A stretch of DNA of 40,183 nt. Source: Ferrithrix thermotolerans DSM 19514. GTDB lineage: Bacteria; Actinomycetota; Acidimicrobiia; Acidimicrobiales; Acidimicrobiaceae. The notes beneath the pieces were generated by a model, which saw nothing but the letters and a program-made list of their open reading frames with translations, had not been told where the DNA came from and did not search any database. Of the stretch, positions 8,125-16,059 are shown piece by piece. The translations under genes were made by a program, and so were the position numbers. The stretch covers positions 1 through 40,183 of the forward strand of contig NZ_FQUL01000014.1 in the NCBI RefSeq assembly GCF_900128965.1, given 5' to 3'. Each line of letters starts with the position of its first letter. Position 1 is the first letter of the stretch.

Positions 8125-9234
8125 TCATCCCTGTAGAAGAGTTTCATAAAGGGCAAGATGACCCCTAGCAGAACGCTCCCACGTATAAGACGCAAGCAAA
8201 TTACATGCCTTATCTGTTAGCTCCTTGCGTGACCGTGGCGACGTTAACTCCTTAGAAATCTCAGAAGCAAGACCTAAAACGTCACCAGCACTTACTAAAG
8301 AAGCATAACCCTCTGACACCTCCGCCATAGCACTATCCCTTGTCGTGACTACGGGGACATGGTGAGCCATCGCCTCAAGTACCGGAAGCCCAAAGCCCTC
8401 TTCTAAAGAAGGATATACAAACACCGACGCCTGGTTGTAAAGTCGCTCAAGCTCGTCGTCGCTGACGAAGCCAAGAAGATCGATTCTGCTTCGAAACGGA
8501 GAGTTTGAGATCGCTGTCTTGGCCTTGTCCGCTCTCCAGCCGATCTGCCCAGCGATCACGAGACGCAACGAGTCAAACTCACCAGCGATCTCGTCGAAAG
8601 CCATCACTAAAGTCTCCACGGACTTGCGAGGCTCTACAGTACCCACAAAAAGGATGAAGGGAGAACCCGACCTATCTGTATAGTTATCCCTGTATCCGGG
8701 GCCCCTAGTAGTTTTGACGCCATGAGGTATCACAACTACTTCTGCGGTTGGAGACAGAAGAATCTTTAGCTTATTGGCCGTGTCAAACGACGGCACAACT
8801 ATCGCATCTGTGTTCCGTGCCGCCCATCGCAAAGCGCGAGAGAAAAACTGAACCTTCTCAGGCTCGTGCCACTGAGGAGAAGTGATAAACGTAACGTCGT
8901 GTACGGTTACTACCCGAATCCCCCGATAAAGCAGCGGAGCTGTGTAGTGAATACCATGGTGAAGCCGAACCCCTGTCCTATTTAGAAGGAAGGGAAGAAA
9001 GGACTGTTCCCATGTGAGCCTTGCCAAACGATTAGCTGGAGATTCGCACAACACTGCGACGTTGCTCCCAAGGCTATAAAAAAGCTCTGCGTTTGATCTC
9101 GACACGCAAAGTCCTACTTCTAGCTCTGGATGGACAAGTGGGCCAAGCGCCTTGAGCATCTCTATTGCGTACCGCCCAACTCCCTTTGGTTGCGGCGGTA
9201 CGGCACTCACGTCGATCGAGACAAGACTATCCAA
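8125..9234 (-). CDS. GT4 family glycosyltransferase
   Basis: This is a 369-residue GT-B fold enzyme of the GT4 (glycosyl transferases group 1) type. The N-terminal domain opens with SIDVSAVPPQPKGVGRYAIE, the usual first strand and glycine loop. The C-terminal domain carries FILFVGTVEPRKSVETLVMA, the RIDLLGFVSDDELERLY segment and the nucleotide-sugar binding EEGFGLPVLEAMA motif. The start is TTG with GGAGGG just upstream, and it overlaps the end of the preceding glycosyltransferase gene by 8 bp, so the two are translationally linked. Sugar specificity is not readable; GDP-mannose or GDP-rhamnose donors would fit the neighbours. Confidence 0.85.
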   Translation of the reverse strand: MDSLVSIDVSAVPPQPKGVGRYAIEMLKALGPLVHPELEVGLCVSRSNAELFYSLGSNVAVLCESPANRLARLTWEQSFLPFLLNRTGVRLHHGIHYTAPLLYRGIRVVTVHDVTFITSPQWHEPEKVQFFSRALRWAARNTDAIVVPSFDTANKLKILLSPTAEVVVIPHGVKTTRGPGYRDNYTDRSGSPFILFVGTVEPRKSVETLVMAFDEIAGEFDSLRLVIAGQIGWRADKAKTAISNSPFRSRIDLLGFVSDDELERLYNQASVFVYPSLEEGFGLPVLEAMAHHVPVVTTRDSAMAEVSEGYASLVSAGDVLGLASEISKELTSPRSRKELTDKACNLLASYTWERSARGHLALYETLLQG

Positions 9235-10339
9235 ACAACCCTCCAGCCAGAGTCACAAATAGTCTCTGATGCATGCGGAAGGTATCGTCCCACCTTCTTT
9301 CGTTAGCAACCATAAGCCCCTGAGTCACAAGCGAAGACCTTAGCTTGTCATCCAACACCACGCGGCAGAGACCCTCGGCAATACTTATTTCGTCGCTGGG
9401 ATCCACTATCAGGGAATTATCAAATCTAGCACTTGGCACCGCCGAGGAGATGACAGGTAGACACGCCGCATTTGCCTCAAACACCGGGAGACCAAAACCT
9501 TCCTCAATGGGCACGTAGACTAGGGCTACTGCTCTTAGATAAAGAGCGGCCAGCACCTCGCCGGGAACACTTCCTAAAAGATACACGTTCTTGGTAGGTC
9601 TAATAGCATCGCCCCAGCCTTTAGGTCCTACTATCACCAAAGACATCGGCCCACCAAGAGATCCCATAGCTTCGCTAAATGCACTAACAATCCTCTGGAG
9701 ATTCTTTCTCGGCTCCAAGGTACCCACCGTGAGTAAAAAGTCTCCCTCAACGCCAGCACTTTTTAGGGTCTCTGTGGCTTTCTCCATAGCCGGCGGCGGT
9801 AGGTGGTTCGAGCCGGGAGGAATAACGGTAACGCGGTCCTCCTCGACTCCGTGAGCCAACAACCTATCCTTAGACTCTTTAGAAAGGGTAACGATGTGAT
9901 CCGCCTCGTCTCTGATTCTCATGAATCTATCCCTGTGCCACCTAACCCCCCGAGCAGGAAATGCCTCCGGACAGCTCTCCCATAGTAGGTCGTACACAGC
10001 GAAGCTCTGGGTAAATGATCGATTCTTTCTTGGCGTCGGATCCGGTCCTCCCATGGAGAAAGAGTGGTAGTGCTGCACGGGTAACTTAGGTCTGTCCAAA
10101 CCCAGATCCCAGATTCGTTGCGCCAGCGGTTGAGGAAAGTGCGAATAACTATACCTAAAACCCAAACTGCCTAAGTCGGTAATTGCCTTAGAAGACGGCC
10201 TAGAAGCATACAGAATCCACGAAGGACCTTCAGCCTCAGCAGAGCTACTCCGAGCAGCCTCCAAAGTAGCACGAAGATATGCTCCAGTTCCACCTGGGAC
10301 CCGTTGGTGTAGTTGATCTGCACACACAAGTACCTGCAC
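9227..10339 (-). CDS. GT4 family glycosyltransferase
   Basis: This 370-residue GT-B protein begins LVCADQLHQRVPGGTGAYLRATLE, the glycine-rich acceptor-domain loop. It carries FLLTVGTLEPRKNLQRIVSA and the EEGFGLPVFEANA donor-binding motif in the second half. It is the middle of three tandem GT4 genes that diverge from one another in the N-terminal acceptor domain, as expected for enzymes adding successive sugars to a lipid-linked glycan. GTG start; a weak AGGA lies about 7 nt upstream. It begins 25 bp after the first GT4 gene ends and overlaps the third by 8 bp. Confidence 0.85.
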   Translation of the reverse strand: MQVLVCADQLHQRVPGGTGAYLRATLEAARSSSAEAEGPSWILYASRPSSKAITDLGSLGFRYSYSHFPQPLAQRIWDLGLDRPKLPVQHYHSFSMGGPDPTPRKNRSFTQSFAVYDLLWESCPEAFPARGVRWHRDRFMRIRDEADHIVTLSKESKDRLLAHGVEEDRVTVIPPGSNHLPPPAMEKATETLKSAGVEGDFLLTVGTLEPRKNLQRIVSAFSEAMGSLGGPMSLVIVGPKGWGDAIRPTKNVYLLGSVPGEVLAALYLRAVALVYVPIEEGFGLPVFEANAACLPVISSAVPSARFDNSLIVDPSDEISIAEGLCRVVLDDKLRSSLVTQGLMVANERRWDDTFRMHQRLFVTLAGGLFG

Positions 10340-10364
10340 AGGGAAATCCTAACCAGCCACCTCG

Positions 10365-11507
10365 CTAATTATGCATATCAAGCGCAGACAGGTAGGCTTT
10401 CCTCATCTTCTCCGCAGCCACGGCCCATGTAAATCCACTGGCGCGCTCGAAGCCGGCCGATCTAAGCTGATCTCGTACTCTTTCATCATCAAGCACCCTC
10501 TCCAGCGCAAGAACCCAGCTAGAGCGTTCTCGTCCGACCACCTTGTAACCCGCCCCTCCAGCCACCTCCACAACTGCCCCTGCGTCGGAGTGGACAACCG
10601 GAAGTCCATGAGACATGGCCTCAAGCACAGGCAGACCAAAGCCCTCATAAAGTGACGGGAAAATTAAAACCTCCGAGCGTCGATATAGCCACTTTCGTTC
10701 TGCGTCACTTACCCAACCAAGAACCAAGACCGAACCTGGGTTAGACAGACTCTTCATCTTGGCCTCGAAAGGTTGCCATCCCCAGCCCTTAGATCCAGCC
10801 ACAACGAAGACAACGTCGGAGCGAGACCTCTGTATCTCATCAAAGGCGTCTAAAAAGCCAACTAGGCCCTTCCTCGGCTCGATCGTGCCAACTGCCAGAA
10901 CGATCTTCTTGCCCTTGGCATAGTTATCCAATTTGCTGATGAACTCTTCACTTACCGACTCGGAGTCAAGATAGGCGTCTGTTGGGATACCGTGGTGAAT
11001 CGCTACCACCCTATCCTTGCTTGCACCAAAGATCTCTATAAGTTCATTTTTTACGAACTCGGTAGGGGTATGGATGTATACGCCCTCGTCTACGTACCTT
11101 TGGATATAGCTAGGGTAACGAAGCACTGTAGGCATGCACATCTCAGGGAAATGCTTAGGGGTAAGATCGTGTACCGTAACAAACCTAACCGCCTTGGTTG
11201 GCGGGACAAAAAAGTTGGAACCGTGCACGACCGCATAGGCAGGACCGATCAACCTCTCCAATCTCAGAACATCTGCTCTATCCCAAACGGCGTGGAGCGG
11301 ACGAGCAGGCATCGCCTTATCGATGAAGCCAATGCAATTAGGAAGCTGCTCGGAAAGCTGGTGTCTGCGTCTCCAACTTATGGCAAAGGCATCCACCTCG
11401 ACTCGGTCGTTGGGAAGCTGACCAAGAAGTCCGAAGGCAAACTCTCCCACGCCACTGCGGGGACCAAGAAGGGCGGTTGCCTCAAAGGCTATCTTTATGC
11501 GATCGAT
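10365..11507 (-). CDS. GT4 family glycosyltransferase with a probable non-canonical ATC start
   Basis: This is a GT-B enzyme of about 380 residues with the GT4 motifs KIVLAVGTIEPRKGLVGFLDAF and YEGFGLPVLEAMSHGLPVV. The first ordinary start (GTG, 11448-11450) would delete the conserved opening strand and glycine loop. The frame continues upstream as IKIAFEATALLGPRSG, exactly the segment expected at the N-terminus of this family. No ATG, GTG or TTG exists between that segment and the in-frame TAG upstream. An AGGAGG at 11513-11518 sits 5 nt before ATC at 11505-11507, which I take as the start; ATA at 11496-11498 is the alternative. A sequencing error that removed an ATG cannot be excluded. It is the first gene of the minus-strand GT4 operon, divergent from cofD. 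Confidence 0.8.
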   Translation of the reverse strand: MDRIKIAFEATALLGPRSGVGEFAFGLLGQLPNDRVEVDAFAISWRRRHQLSEQLPNCIGFIDKAMPARPLHAVWDRADVLRLERLIGPAYAVVHGSNFFVPPTKAVRFVTVHDLTPKHFPEMCMPTVLRYPSYIQRYVDEGVYIHTPTEFVKNELIEIFGASKDRVVAIHHGIPTDAYLDSESVSEEFISKLDNYAKGKKIVLAVGTIEPRKGLVGFLDAFDEIQRSRSDVVFVVAGSKGWGWQPFEAKMKSLSNPGSVLVLGWVSDAERKWLYRRSEVLIFPSLYEGFGLPVLEAMSHGLPVVHSDAGAVVEVAGGAGYKVVGRERSSWVLALERVLDDERVRDQLRSAGFERASGFTWAVAAEKMRKAYLSALDMHN

Positions 11508-11512
11508 CGGTT

Positions 11513-11518
11513 CCTCCT
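11513..11518 (-). promoter_or_regulatory. Shine-Dalgarno (AGGAGG) deciding the GT4 start
   Basis: On the minus strand AGGAGG is followed by AACCG and then ATC. The match to the anti-Shine-Dalgarno is perfect over six bases, with a 5-nt spacing to ATC but 50 or more nt to the first GTG. It therefore argues that translation begins at the ATC (or the ATA nine bases further) rather than at the downstream GTG. Confidence 0.6.
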
Positions 11519-11553
11519 AAATGTAGCTAAACCAATGAAGATATCTTGTCTCC

Positions 11554-11559
11554 TATACT
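11554..11559 (+). promoter_or_regulatory. cofD: -10 element (TATACT) for a leaderless cofD mRNA
   Basis: TATACT is followed by 8 nt and then the GTG start of cofD at 11568. No ribosome binding site lies between them, so transcription probably starts at or within one or two bases of the start codon. No good -35 hexamer is visible at the usual distance. Confidence 0.5.
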
Positions 11560-11567
11560 GAGCCATT

Positions 11568-12524
11568 GTGATAACAGTACTCGCTGGTGGCGTGGGTGGA
11601 TCGAAGTTTATCAGGGGTCTGGCAAACTCTGTGTCTCCGAGTTCCCTCGTAGCAATCGTAAACGTAGGTGACGACGAACAGTTCTATGGTCTTCATGTCT
11701 CACCTGATATCGATACAGTAACCTACGCCCTGGCTGGACTGAGCGATGATGAGCGAGGATGGGGGGTGAAAGGCGAGACATACAACGCACTTAACATGGT
11801 CAAGACGCTTGGTGACGATGCATGGTTCACCCTAGGTGACCAAGACCTTGGTACACACCTGTATCGCACCAAAAGATTGAGAGATGGCCTCACTCTTTCG
11901 GAGGTCACGGCGGAGATCATCACTTCGCTAGGGGTCCAAGTAAGGGTTTTGCCCTTTTCAGACGATCCAGTGCGCACCAAGATTCGAGGACATAGGTATA
12001 TAAGTGAGACAGATAGCTACGAGACAGAAGCTGAGCTGATGAGCTTTCAAGAGTACTTTGTCAAATATAACCACAGAGTAAAGGTCAAAGAACTGATCTA
12101 CGAGGGAGCAGACACAGCAAGGCTCTCGCAAGCGGTAGTTCGGTCTTTAGAGGACTCTTCAAAGGTAATCATCGCTCCTTCCAATCCCCTGCTCTCGATC
12201 TGGCCGATGCTTATGACATCCAACTTTAGTGAAATTTTGCTCTCTAGGAGAGCGGATGTAACAGCCGTATCACCTATCGTAGGTGGAAGCGCTGTAAAGG
12301 GGCCTTTGGGCGACCTCTTAGCGGATCTTCACGGTCAGGCTTCGGCCTGTGCAGTTGCTAAGCTCTACTCTCCATACATATCAACCTTCGTCATCGATAT
12401 TCGAGACAAGGATCAGGTAGAAGCAATCAGTGAGCTAGGCATAAAGTGTGTAGTCACTGACATCTTGATGGTAAACCGGGAGATGGAGATTCAATTGGCG
12501 AAAGAGGTATGTGGACTTGAGTGA
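11568..12524 (+). CDS. cofD: 2-phospho-L-lactate transferase family protein CofD/FbiA (coenzyme F420 biosynthesis)
   Basis: This 318-residue protein is CofD/FbiA. It joins the lactyl or enolpyruvyl phosphate moiety carried on guanosine diphosphate to the deazaflavin Fo, giving (dehydro)F420-0, in the cytoplasm. The family signature is clear: LAGGVGGSKFIRGL at residues 5-18 for nucleotide binding, NVGDDEQFYGLHVSPDIDTV shortly after, the ALAGLSDDERGWG segment with conserved Asp, and the SNPLLSIWPML and SPIVGGSAVKGP motifs later on. In actinobacteria the physiological substrate is thought to be the PEP-derived donor. It overlaps cofE by 14 nt, so the pair forms an operon. It stands between two glycan gene blocks on the opposite strand, with only 60 bp to the divergent glycosyltransferase start. 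Confidence 0.93.
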   Translation: MITVLAGGVGGSKFIRGLANSVSPSSLVAIVNVGDDEQFYGLHVSPDIDTVTYALAGLSDDERGWGVKGETYNALNMVKTLGDDAWFTLGDQDLGTHLYRTKRLRDGLTLSEVTAEIITSLGVQVRVLPFSDDPVRTKIRGHRYISETDSYETEAELMSFQEYFVKYNHRVKVKELIYEGADTARLSQAVVRSLEDSSKVIIAPSNPLLSIWPMLMTSNFSEILLSRRADVTAVSPIVGGSAVKGPLGDLLADLHGQASACAVAKLYSPYISTFVIDIRDKDQVEAISELGIKCVVTDILMVNREMEIQLAKEVCGLE

Positions 12525-13230
12525 TAGCCCTCTCTCTAGCATCTCCATAATGCCTGTTGCAGGTATTCCAGAGGTACGAAGTGGCGACGACATCTCAGAT
12601 TTAATAGTGGAGCACTTCGTCCTTAGGGAGCTAGACGTAGTTGTGGTCACCCAGAAAATCGTATCGAAGTCGGAGGGCCGAGTCGTACACATCGACGAAT
12701 CGGATGATGCAGGGTTTTTGGATCTCGTCGAGAAGGAGTCTAAGCGCACTCTAAGACGACGCGGAACTCTTCGGATCACAGAGACCCATCACGGCTTTGT
12801 CTGCGCTAACGCAGGGATAGACCGCTCGAACACCGAGATCGGAACGGTCACGTTACTGCCAAAGGATCCGGATCGCTCCGCACATCGAATTCGGCAGGGT
12901 ATCTTTCGAAAGACCGGTATCAACATAGCTGTTATCGTAACAGATACCTTCGGCCGGACATGGAGAAACGGTGTGACGGACGTTGCGATCGGCATCTCCG
13001 GCCTAGGAGCTATCGCTGATTTACGAGGACTTCATGACGCCAACGGCCGGGAGCTGAAAGCAACTGAGATCTGCATCGCAGATGAGATCGCCGCAGCGGC
13101 GGACCTCGTCAAACCAAAGTCACGCCAAATTCCGGTCGTTGTAGTTCGGGGGTTAGATTCCATACACTTTAGGGAGTCAAGCGTAAAAAGTGAGGTTATT
13201 CGCAATCCAAAGCAGGATCTTTTCCGCTAA
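12511..13230 (+). CDS. cofE: Coenzyme F420-0:L-glutamate ligase CofE
   Basis: This 239-residue enzyme adds L-glutamates to F420-0 using GTP. Features include the N-terminal IMPVAGIPEVRSGDDISDLI, the VVVTQKIVSKSEGR segment, the TDTFGRTWRNG motif and GRELKATEICIADEIAAAADLV towards the end. In mycobacteria this domain is the N-terminal half of FbiB, whose C-terminal nitroreductase-like domain reduces dehydro-F420-0; that second domain is missing here, so the length matches archaeal-type stand-alone CofE. The GTG start at 12511 has AAAGAGG just upstream; TTG at 12517 is an alternative. Its 3' end converges on the epimerase gene with only 7 bp between stop codons. Confidence 0.92.
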   Translation: MDLSDSPLSSISIMPVAGIPEVRSGDDISDLIVEHFVLRELDVVVVTQKIVSKSEGRVVHIDESDDAGFLDLVEKESKRTLRRRGTLRITETHHGFVCANAGIDRSNTEIGTVTLLPKDPDRSAHRIRQGIFRKTGINIAVIVTDTFGRTWRNGVTDVAIGISGLGAIADLRGLHDANGRELKATEICIADEIAAAADLVKPKSRQIPVVVVRGLDSIHFRESSVKSEVIRNPKQDLFR

Positions 13231-13237
13231 AAGTTAT

Positions 13238-14185
13238 TCAGCTATCTCTCATCCACTCGATCGTAGAGCTTAGACCGTTCCTCAGAGAAGTCCAAGGCTC
13301 CCACCCTAAATGATCCCTTGCTCGGCGTATATCCAGGGCCGATCTGAGAATCTCACCAGCTCTGGCCGGCGCAAAATGTGGTTTTTTTGTGTACCCTATC
13401 TGCATCGCCATCTCATCGAAAAGCTCCATAACCGTTGTCTCTTGTGATGTGCCGACGTTGATTGTCAAACCACCACCTAGATCCATCGCCTTTATAAAAG
13501 CATCGACTGCATCGTCGACATAAAGAAAGTCCCTAGTCTGCTTACCGTCTCCGTAGATCTGAACGTCATCGCCTTTCATCATCGCAGAGCCAAAGATCGA
13601 GATTACTGCGGACTCACCGTTTGGGTCCTGGCGTGGACCATATACGTTTGCCATGGCTAGGGCGGTGTACTCCACGTCGTAGAGATCCCTATACAGTTTG
13701 AGATACTGAAGAACTGTAGCCTTTGAGATCCCATATGGAGATATTGGAGCAAACTCACAGTCTTCGGTGGTCGGAACCTCAGCTAGATCACCGTACAAGG
13801 CGCCACCGGAAGCAGCGTAAACAACCTTGGTCACACCAGCCTTCCTTGCCGCTTCAAGAACACGGATAGATCCAAGTAGATTGACCTTTGCATCGTAGTA
13901 CGGATCCACCTTGGAACTTCTCACGTCGATTTGCGCAGCTAGATGCATTATCACATCCGGCCTCTTCTTGCCGACGAACTCCTCTAAGGCAACATCGCAG
14001 ACATCGAGTTTATGAAAGGAAAACCGAGCGGTGTTTTGGGCCCTAGCTGACGACAGATTAGAAAGAGATCCTGTAACGAGATTATCAACCACGTCTACAT
14101 CGACACCCTCAGCCAAGAGTCTGTCAACGAGGTTGGATCCGATGAATCCAGCCCCGCCTGTGACAAGGACTCTGGATATTCCCAT
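13238..14185 (-). CDS. NAD-dependent sugar epimerase, GalE-like
   Basis: This 315-residue extended SDR has the glycine motif GGAGFIGSN at residues 9-17, the acidic residue after strand 2 (VDVVDNLVTG), IMHLAAQIDVR, a serine region YAASGGALYG and the catalytic YGISK. NVYGPRQDPNGE and DFLYVDDAVDAF are typical of UDP-glucose 4-epimerase relatives. The exact sugar nucleotide is not certain; UDP-glucose/galactose or the N-acetyl forms are the usual substrates. Its ATG follows the stop of the nucleotidyltransferase gene by one base, so the two are co-translated. It is probably the last gene of the rhamnose/mannose minus-strand operon. Confidence 0.75.
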   Translation of the reverse strand: MGISRVLVTGGAGFIGSNLVDRLLAEGVDVDVVDNLVTGSLSNLSSARAQNTARFSFHKLDVCDVALEEFVGKKRPDVIMHLAAQIDVRSSKVDPYYDAKVNLLGSIRVLEAARKAGVTKVVYAASGGALYGDLAEVPTTEDCEFAPISPYGISKATVLQYLKLYRDLYDVEYTALAMANVYGPRQDPNGESAVISIFGSAMMKGDDVQIYGDGKQTRDFLYVDDAVDAFIKAMDLGGGLTINVGTSQETTVMELFDEMAMQIGYTKKPHFAPARAGEILRSALDIRRARDHLGWEPWTSLRNGLSSTIEWMRDS

Positions 14186-14186
14186 A

Positions 14187-15242
14187 TTAACTCGGTACCC
14201 TCTCGCCTACTACTTGACATCCAGGCATCAGCTCTGCGTAGCGAGAGATTACAGAACCGTTTACTACTATGGATCCAGGCGGCACAAAGGCCTGATGCCC
14301 TACGATCGAGGAGTCGATCAGAGCCCCCTCGCCTATTACCGCCCCTGGGAGAATCACCGAGTCTCTGACAGTTGCTTGGGCGCAGACAGTAACTTGTGAC
14401 TCAAGAACCGAGTTACGCACATCCACATTGTCTTCTAACACACATCCCTCACCCACATAGCAGTCGGTCTCCGTTTGGGAGAGATCTCGACCTGTGACTG
14501 CTCGTTGCAAAGCGGAGAGATCCTTTCCAACGACTTTTCCACGCAAGATATCGAGAGACACTTGCAGCAGCGAGGCAGGCGTTCCTGCATCTATCCAGTA
14601 CCCCGGCATCTCCAGGGAGAATAGCTGATCTGACTTGGCAAGCTCAGGAAACACCAGTCTCTCCATAGACGTTGGCTCTCCTAGCGGTGCCATGTCTAGT
14701 CCTTCCGGCTCAAATACGTAGACTCCTGCGTTTATAAGGCTGGTAGGAGCAGTCTCACGAGGTGGTTTTTCCACAAAGCTTCGAACCCGTCCTTGCTCAT
14801 CAGAGACAACAACACCGAATCTCGAAGGGTCGTCAACCGGGGTGAGGGCAACCGTAGCAAGCCCACCTTTGTTCTTGTGAAAATTTACAATCGACGTAAA
14901 ATCGAAGGTTGAGAGTATATCCCCGTTTACCACCAAGAACGTGGAGTCGATTCCAGCTGTTTCAACTGCTAGCCGCACCGCTCCAGCCGTATCTAAAGGT
15001 TCACTTTCCACCGAGTAACGGAGCTTGACGCCCATGCTTTCACCGTCGGGAAACGCCTCCTGAAAGACGTCCGGGAGGTACCCTAGAGCAAGCACTGCCT
15101 CCGTGACCCCATGCGCCTTGAGATGGCTTAGGACTCGTTCCAACATGGTGACACCAACCACGGGTATCATCTGCTTTGGGACGTCGATTGTAAGAGGACG
15201 TAGCCTCGAACCAAATCCGCCGACGAGCACAACGGCTTTCAC
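14187..15242 (-). CDS. Sugar-phosphate nucleotidyltransferase, mannose-1-phosphate guanylyltransferase-like
   Basis: This 351-residue protein has an N-terminal nucleotidyltransferase domain: VLVGGFGSRLRPLTIDVPKQMIPV is the GGxGxRLxPLT signature with the catalytic Arg and Lys, and FLVVNGDIL carries the metal-binding Asp. It also has FVEKP and IDAGTPASLLQ. From about residue 260 onwards hexapeptide repeats form a left-handed beta helix (for example VLEDNVDVRNSVLESQVTV). Such two-domain proteins in actinobacteria (M. tuberculosis ManB, Rv3264c) are annotated as GDP-mannose pyrophosphorylases, and the position next to wbbL and rmlD genes agrees. Other NDP-sugar products cannot be excluded. GTG start at 15242, with a GAGG about 8 nt upstream. 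Confidence 0.75.
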   Translation of the reverse strand: MKAVVLVGGFGSRLRPLTIDVPKQMIPVVGVTMLERVLSHLKAHGVTEAVLALGYLPDVFQEAFPDGESMGVKLRYSVESEPLDTAGAVRLAVETAGIDSTFLVVNGDILSTFDFTSIVNFHKNKGGLATVALTPVDDPSRFGVVVSDEQGRVRSFVEKPPRETAPTSLINAGVYVFEPEGLDMAPLGEPTSMERLVFPELAKSDQLFSLEMPGYWIDAGTPASLLQVSLDILRGKVVGKDLSALQRAVTGRDLSQTETDCYVGEGCVLEDNVDVRNSVLESQVTVCAQATVRDSVILPGAVIGEGALIDSSIVGHQAFVPPGSIVVNGSVISRYAELMPGCQVVGERVPS

Positions 15243-15287
15243 AGACCGAACCTCACCTTCTCGATGGGAAAAGATAACGCCCTAATA

Positions 15288-16040
15288 CTAACCCGCAACT
15301 GTGCTACTTGTGGCTGAAGTTGAACTCGGTCTCGTCGAAGGAGTACTCGCCTTTGACCCAGATACGGCGGTAGTGGACGTGACAACCGATGTGGAAGTAG
15401 AAGATGAGGAGCCACTTACTAGTGCCACCTCAGACGGAGGCTTTGATGGAGTCTTTCCCTTAGGCAACACAGCCACTGCCACAAGTTCGTCGTTTTGGAA
15501 CTTTATCTGACTCGCAGATCGATATATGGTCGGAGTCGTAGCTAATAGCGACGGCCATGAGGCGTAGCTCAGAGCTGCCCCTCTACCGCCACAAGCGTCT
15601 TTAAAGCTCACCGTCTTTCCATTGGGCAACGTGATGGAGCTGGAGGTAATCTTGAGCCCTTTCTCCCCCTTTAGAAAGTTCGCAAGATTTGCATTAGACC
15701 CAGTAGCAGCAGACGAGATAGGGGCCACTTCAATGAGTCCATTTCCTCCAGAGTAAAGACCTCCGGCAGAGCTAGAGGGTGAGGCTGGAAGGTTTGGTTC
15801 GTAGGTACCGCAGACGTCGACACCAAAGGCCACCTTCCACTTTGTCCCGATCGCTGGAAGAACACCAGTAGAAGAGACTGTCTGAGTCTTTTCGTACCTG
15901 GAGTAACCTACTACGAATACGCCGGCAAGGACTATCGCCGCTATCGACGAATAGTACCCTAGAGGAATCTGTTTTCTGACCTTAGAGGACCTGCCGGACG
16001 CGGCAGCTTTGGCAACTTTTCTTGACGCGTTTGAGTTCAT
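15288..16040 (-). CDS. Unrecognised membrane-anchored protein with Ser/Thr-rich tail
   Basis: This 250-residue protein begins with a basic Ala/Ser-rich stretch, then one hydrophobic helix (YYSSIAAIVLAGVFVVGYS, about residues 29-47), so it is probably anchored with its C-terminus outside. The middle region contains two isolated cysteines, in FGVDVCGTYEPNLP and SFKDACGGRGAALSY, which could form a disulphide. The last 45 or so residues are almost entirely Ser, Thr, Ala, Val and Pro, a possible wall-spanning or O-glycosylated tail. I do not recognise the family; related proteins may be limited to Acidimicrobiia. It lies 16 bp downstream of the WbbL-like gene and 45 bp upstream of the guanylyltransferase gene, pointing to a role in the same surface-glycan pathway. 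Confidence 0.7.
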   Translation of the reverse strand: MNSNASRKVAKAAASGRSSKVRKQIPLGYYSSIAAIVLAGVFVVGYSRYEKTQTVSSTGVLPAIGTKWKVAFGVDVCGTYEPNLPASPSSSAGGLYSGGNGLIEVAPISSAATGSNANLANFLKGEKGLKITSSSITLPNGKTVSFKDACGGRGAALSYASWPSLLATTPTIYRSASQIKFQNDELVAVAVLPKGKTPSKPPSEVALVSGSSSSTSTSVVTSTTAVSGSKASTPSTRPSSTSATSSTVAG

Positions 16041-16041
16041 T

Positions 16042-16059
16042 GGTTATCTAGGTTATCTA
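16042..16059 (+). repeat. Perfect 9-bp tandem duplication (GGTTATCTA x2)
   Basis: GGTTATCTA occurs twice without a gap, at 16042-16050 and 16051-16059. On the minus strand this makes the stop of the WbbL-like gene (16057-16059) followed nine bases later by a second in-frame TAG, immediately before the ATG of the anchored protein. It looks like a slippage duplication. Confidence 0.9.

Noticed and set aside
10992-11561. 189-codon open frame on the plus strand opposite the third GT4 gene
   Set aside because: It lies almost wholly antisense to a clear GT4 gene, has atypical composition and no recognisable domain; it is a shadow frame.
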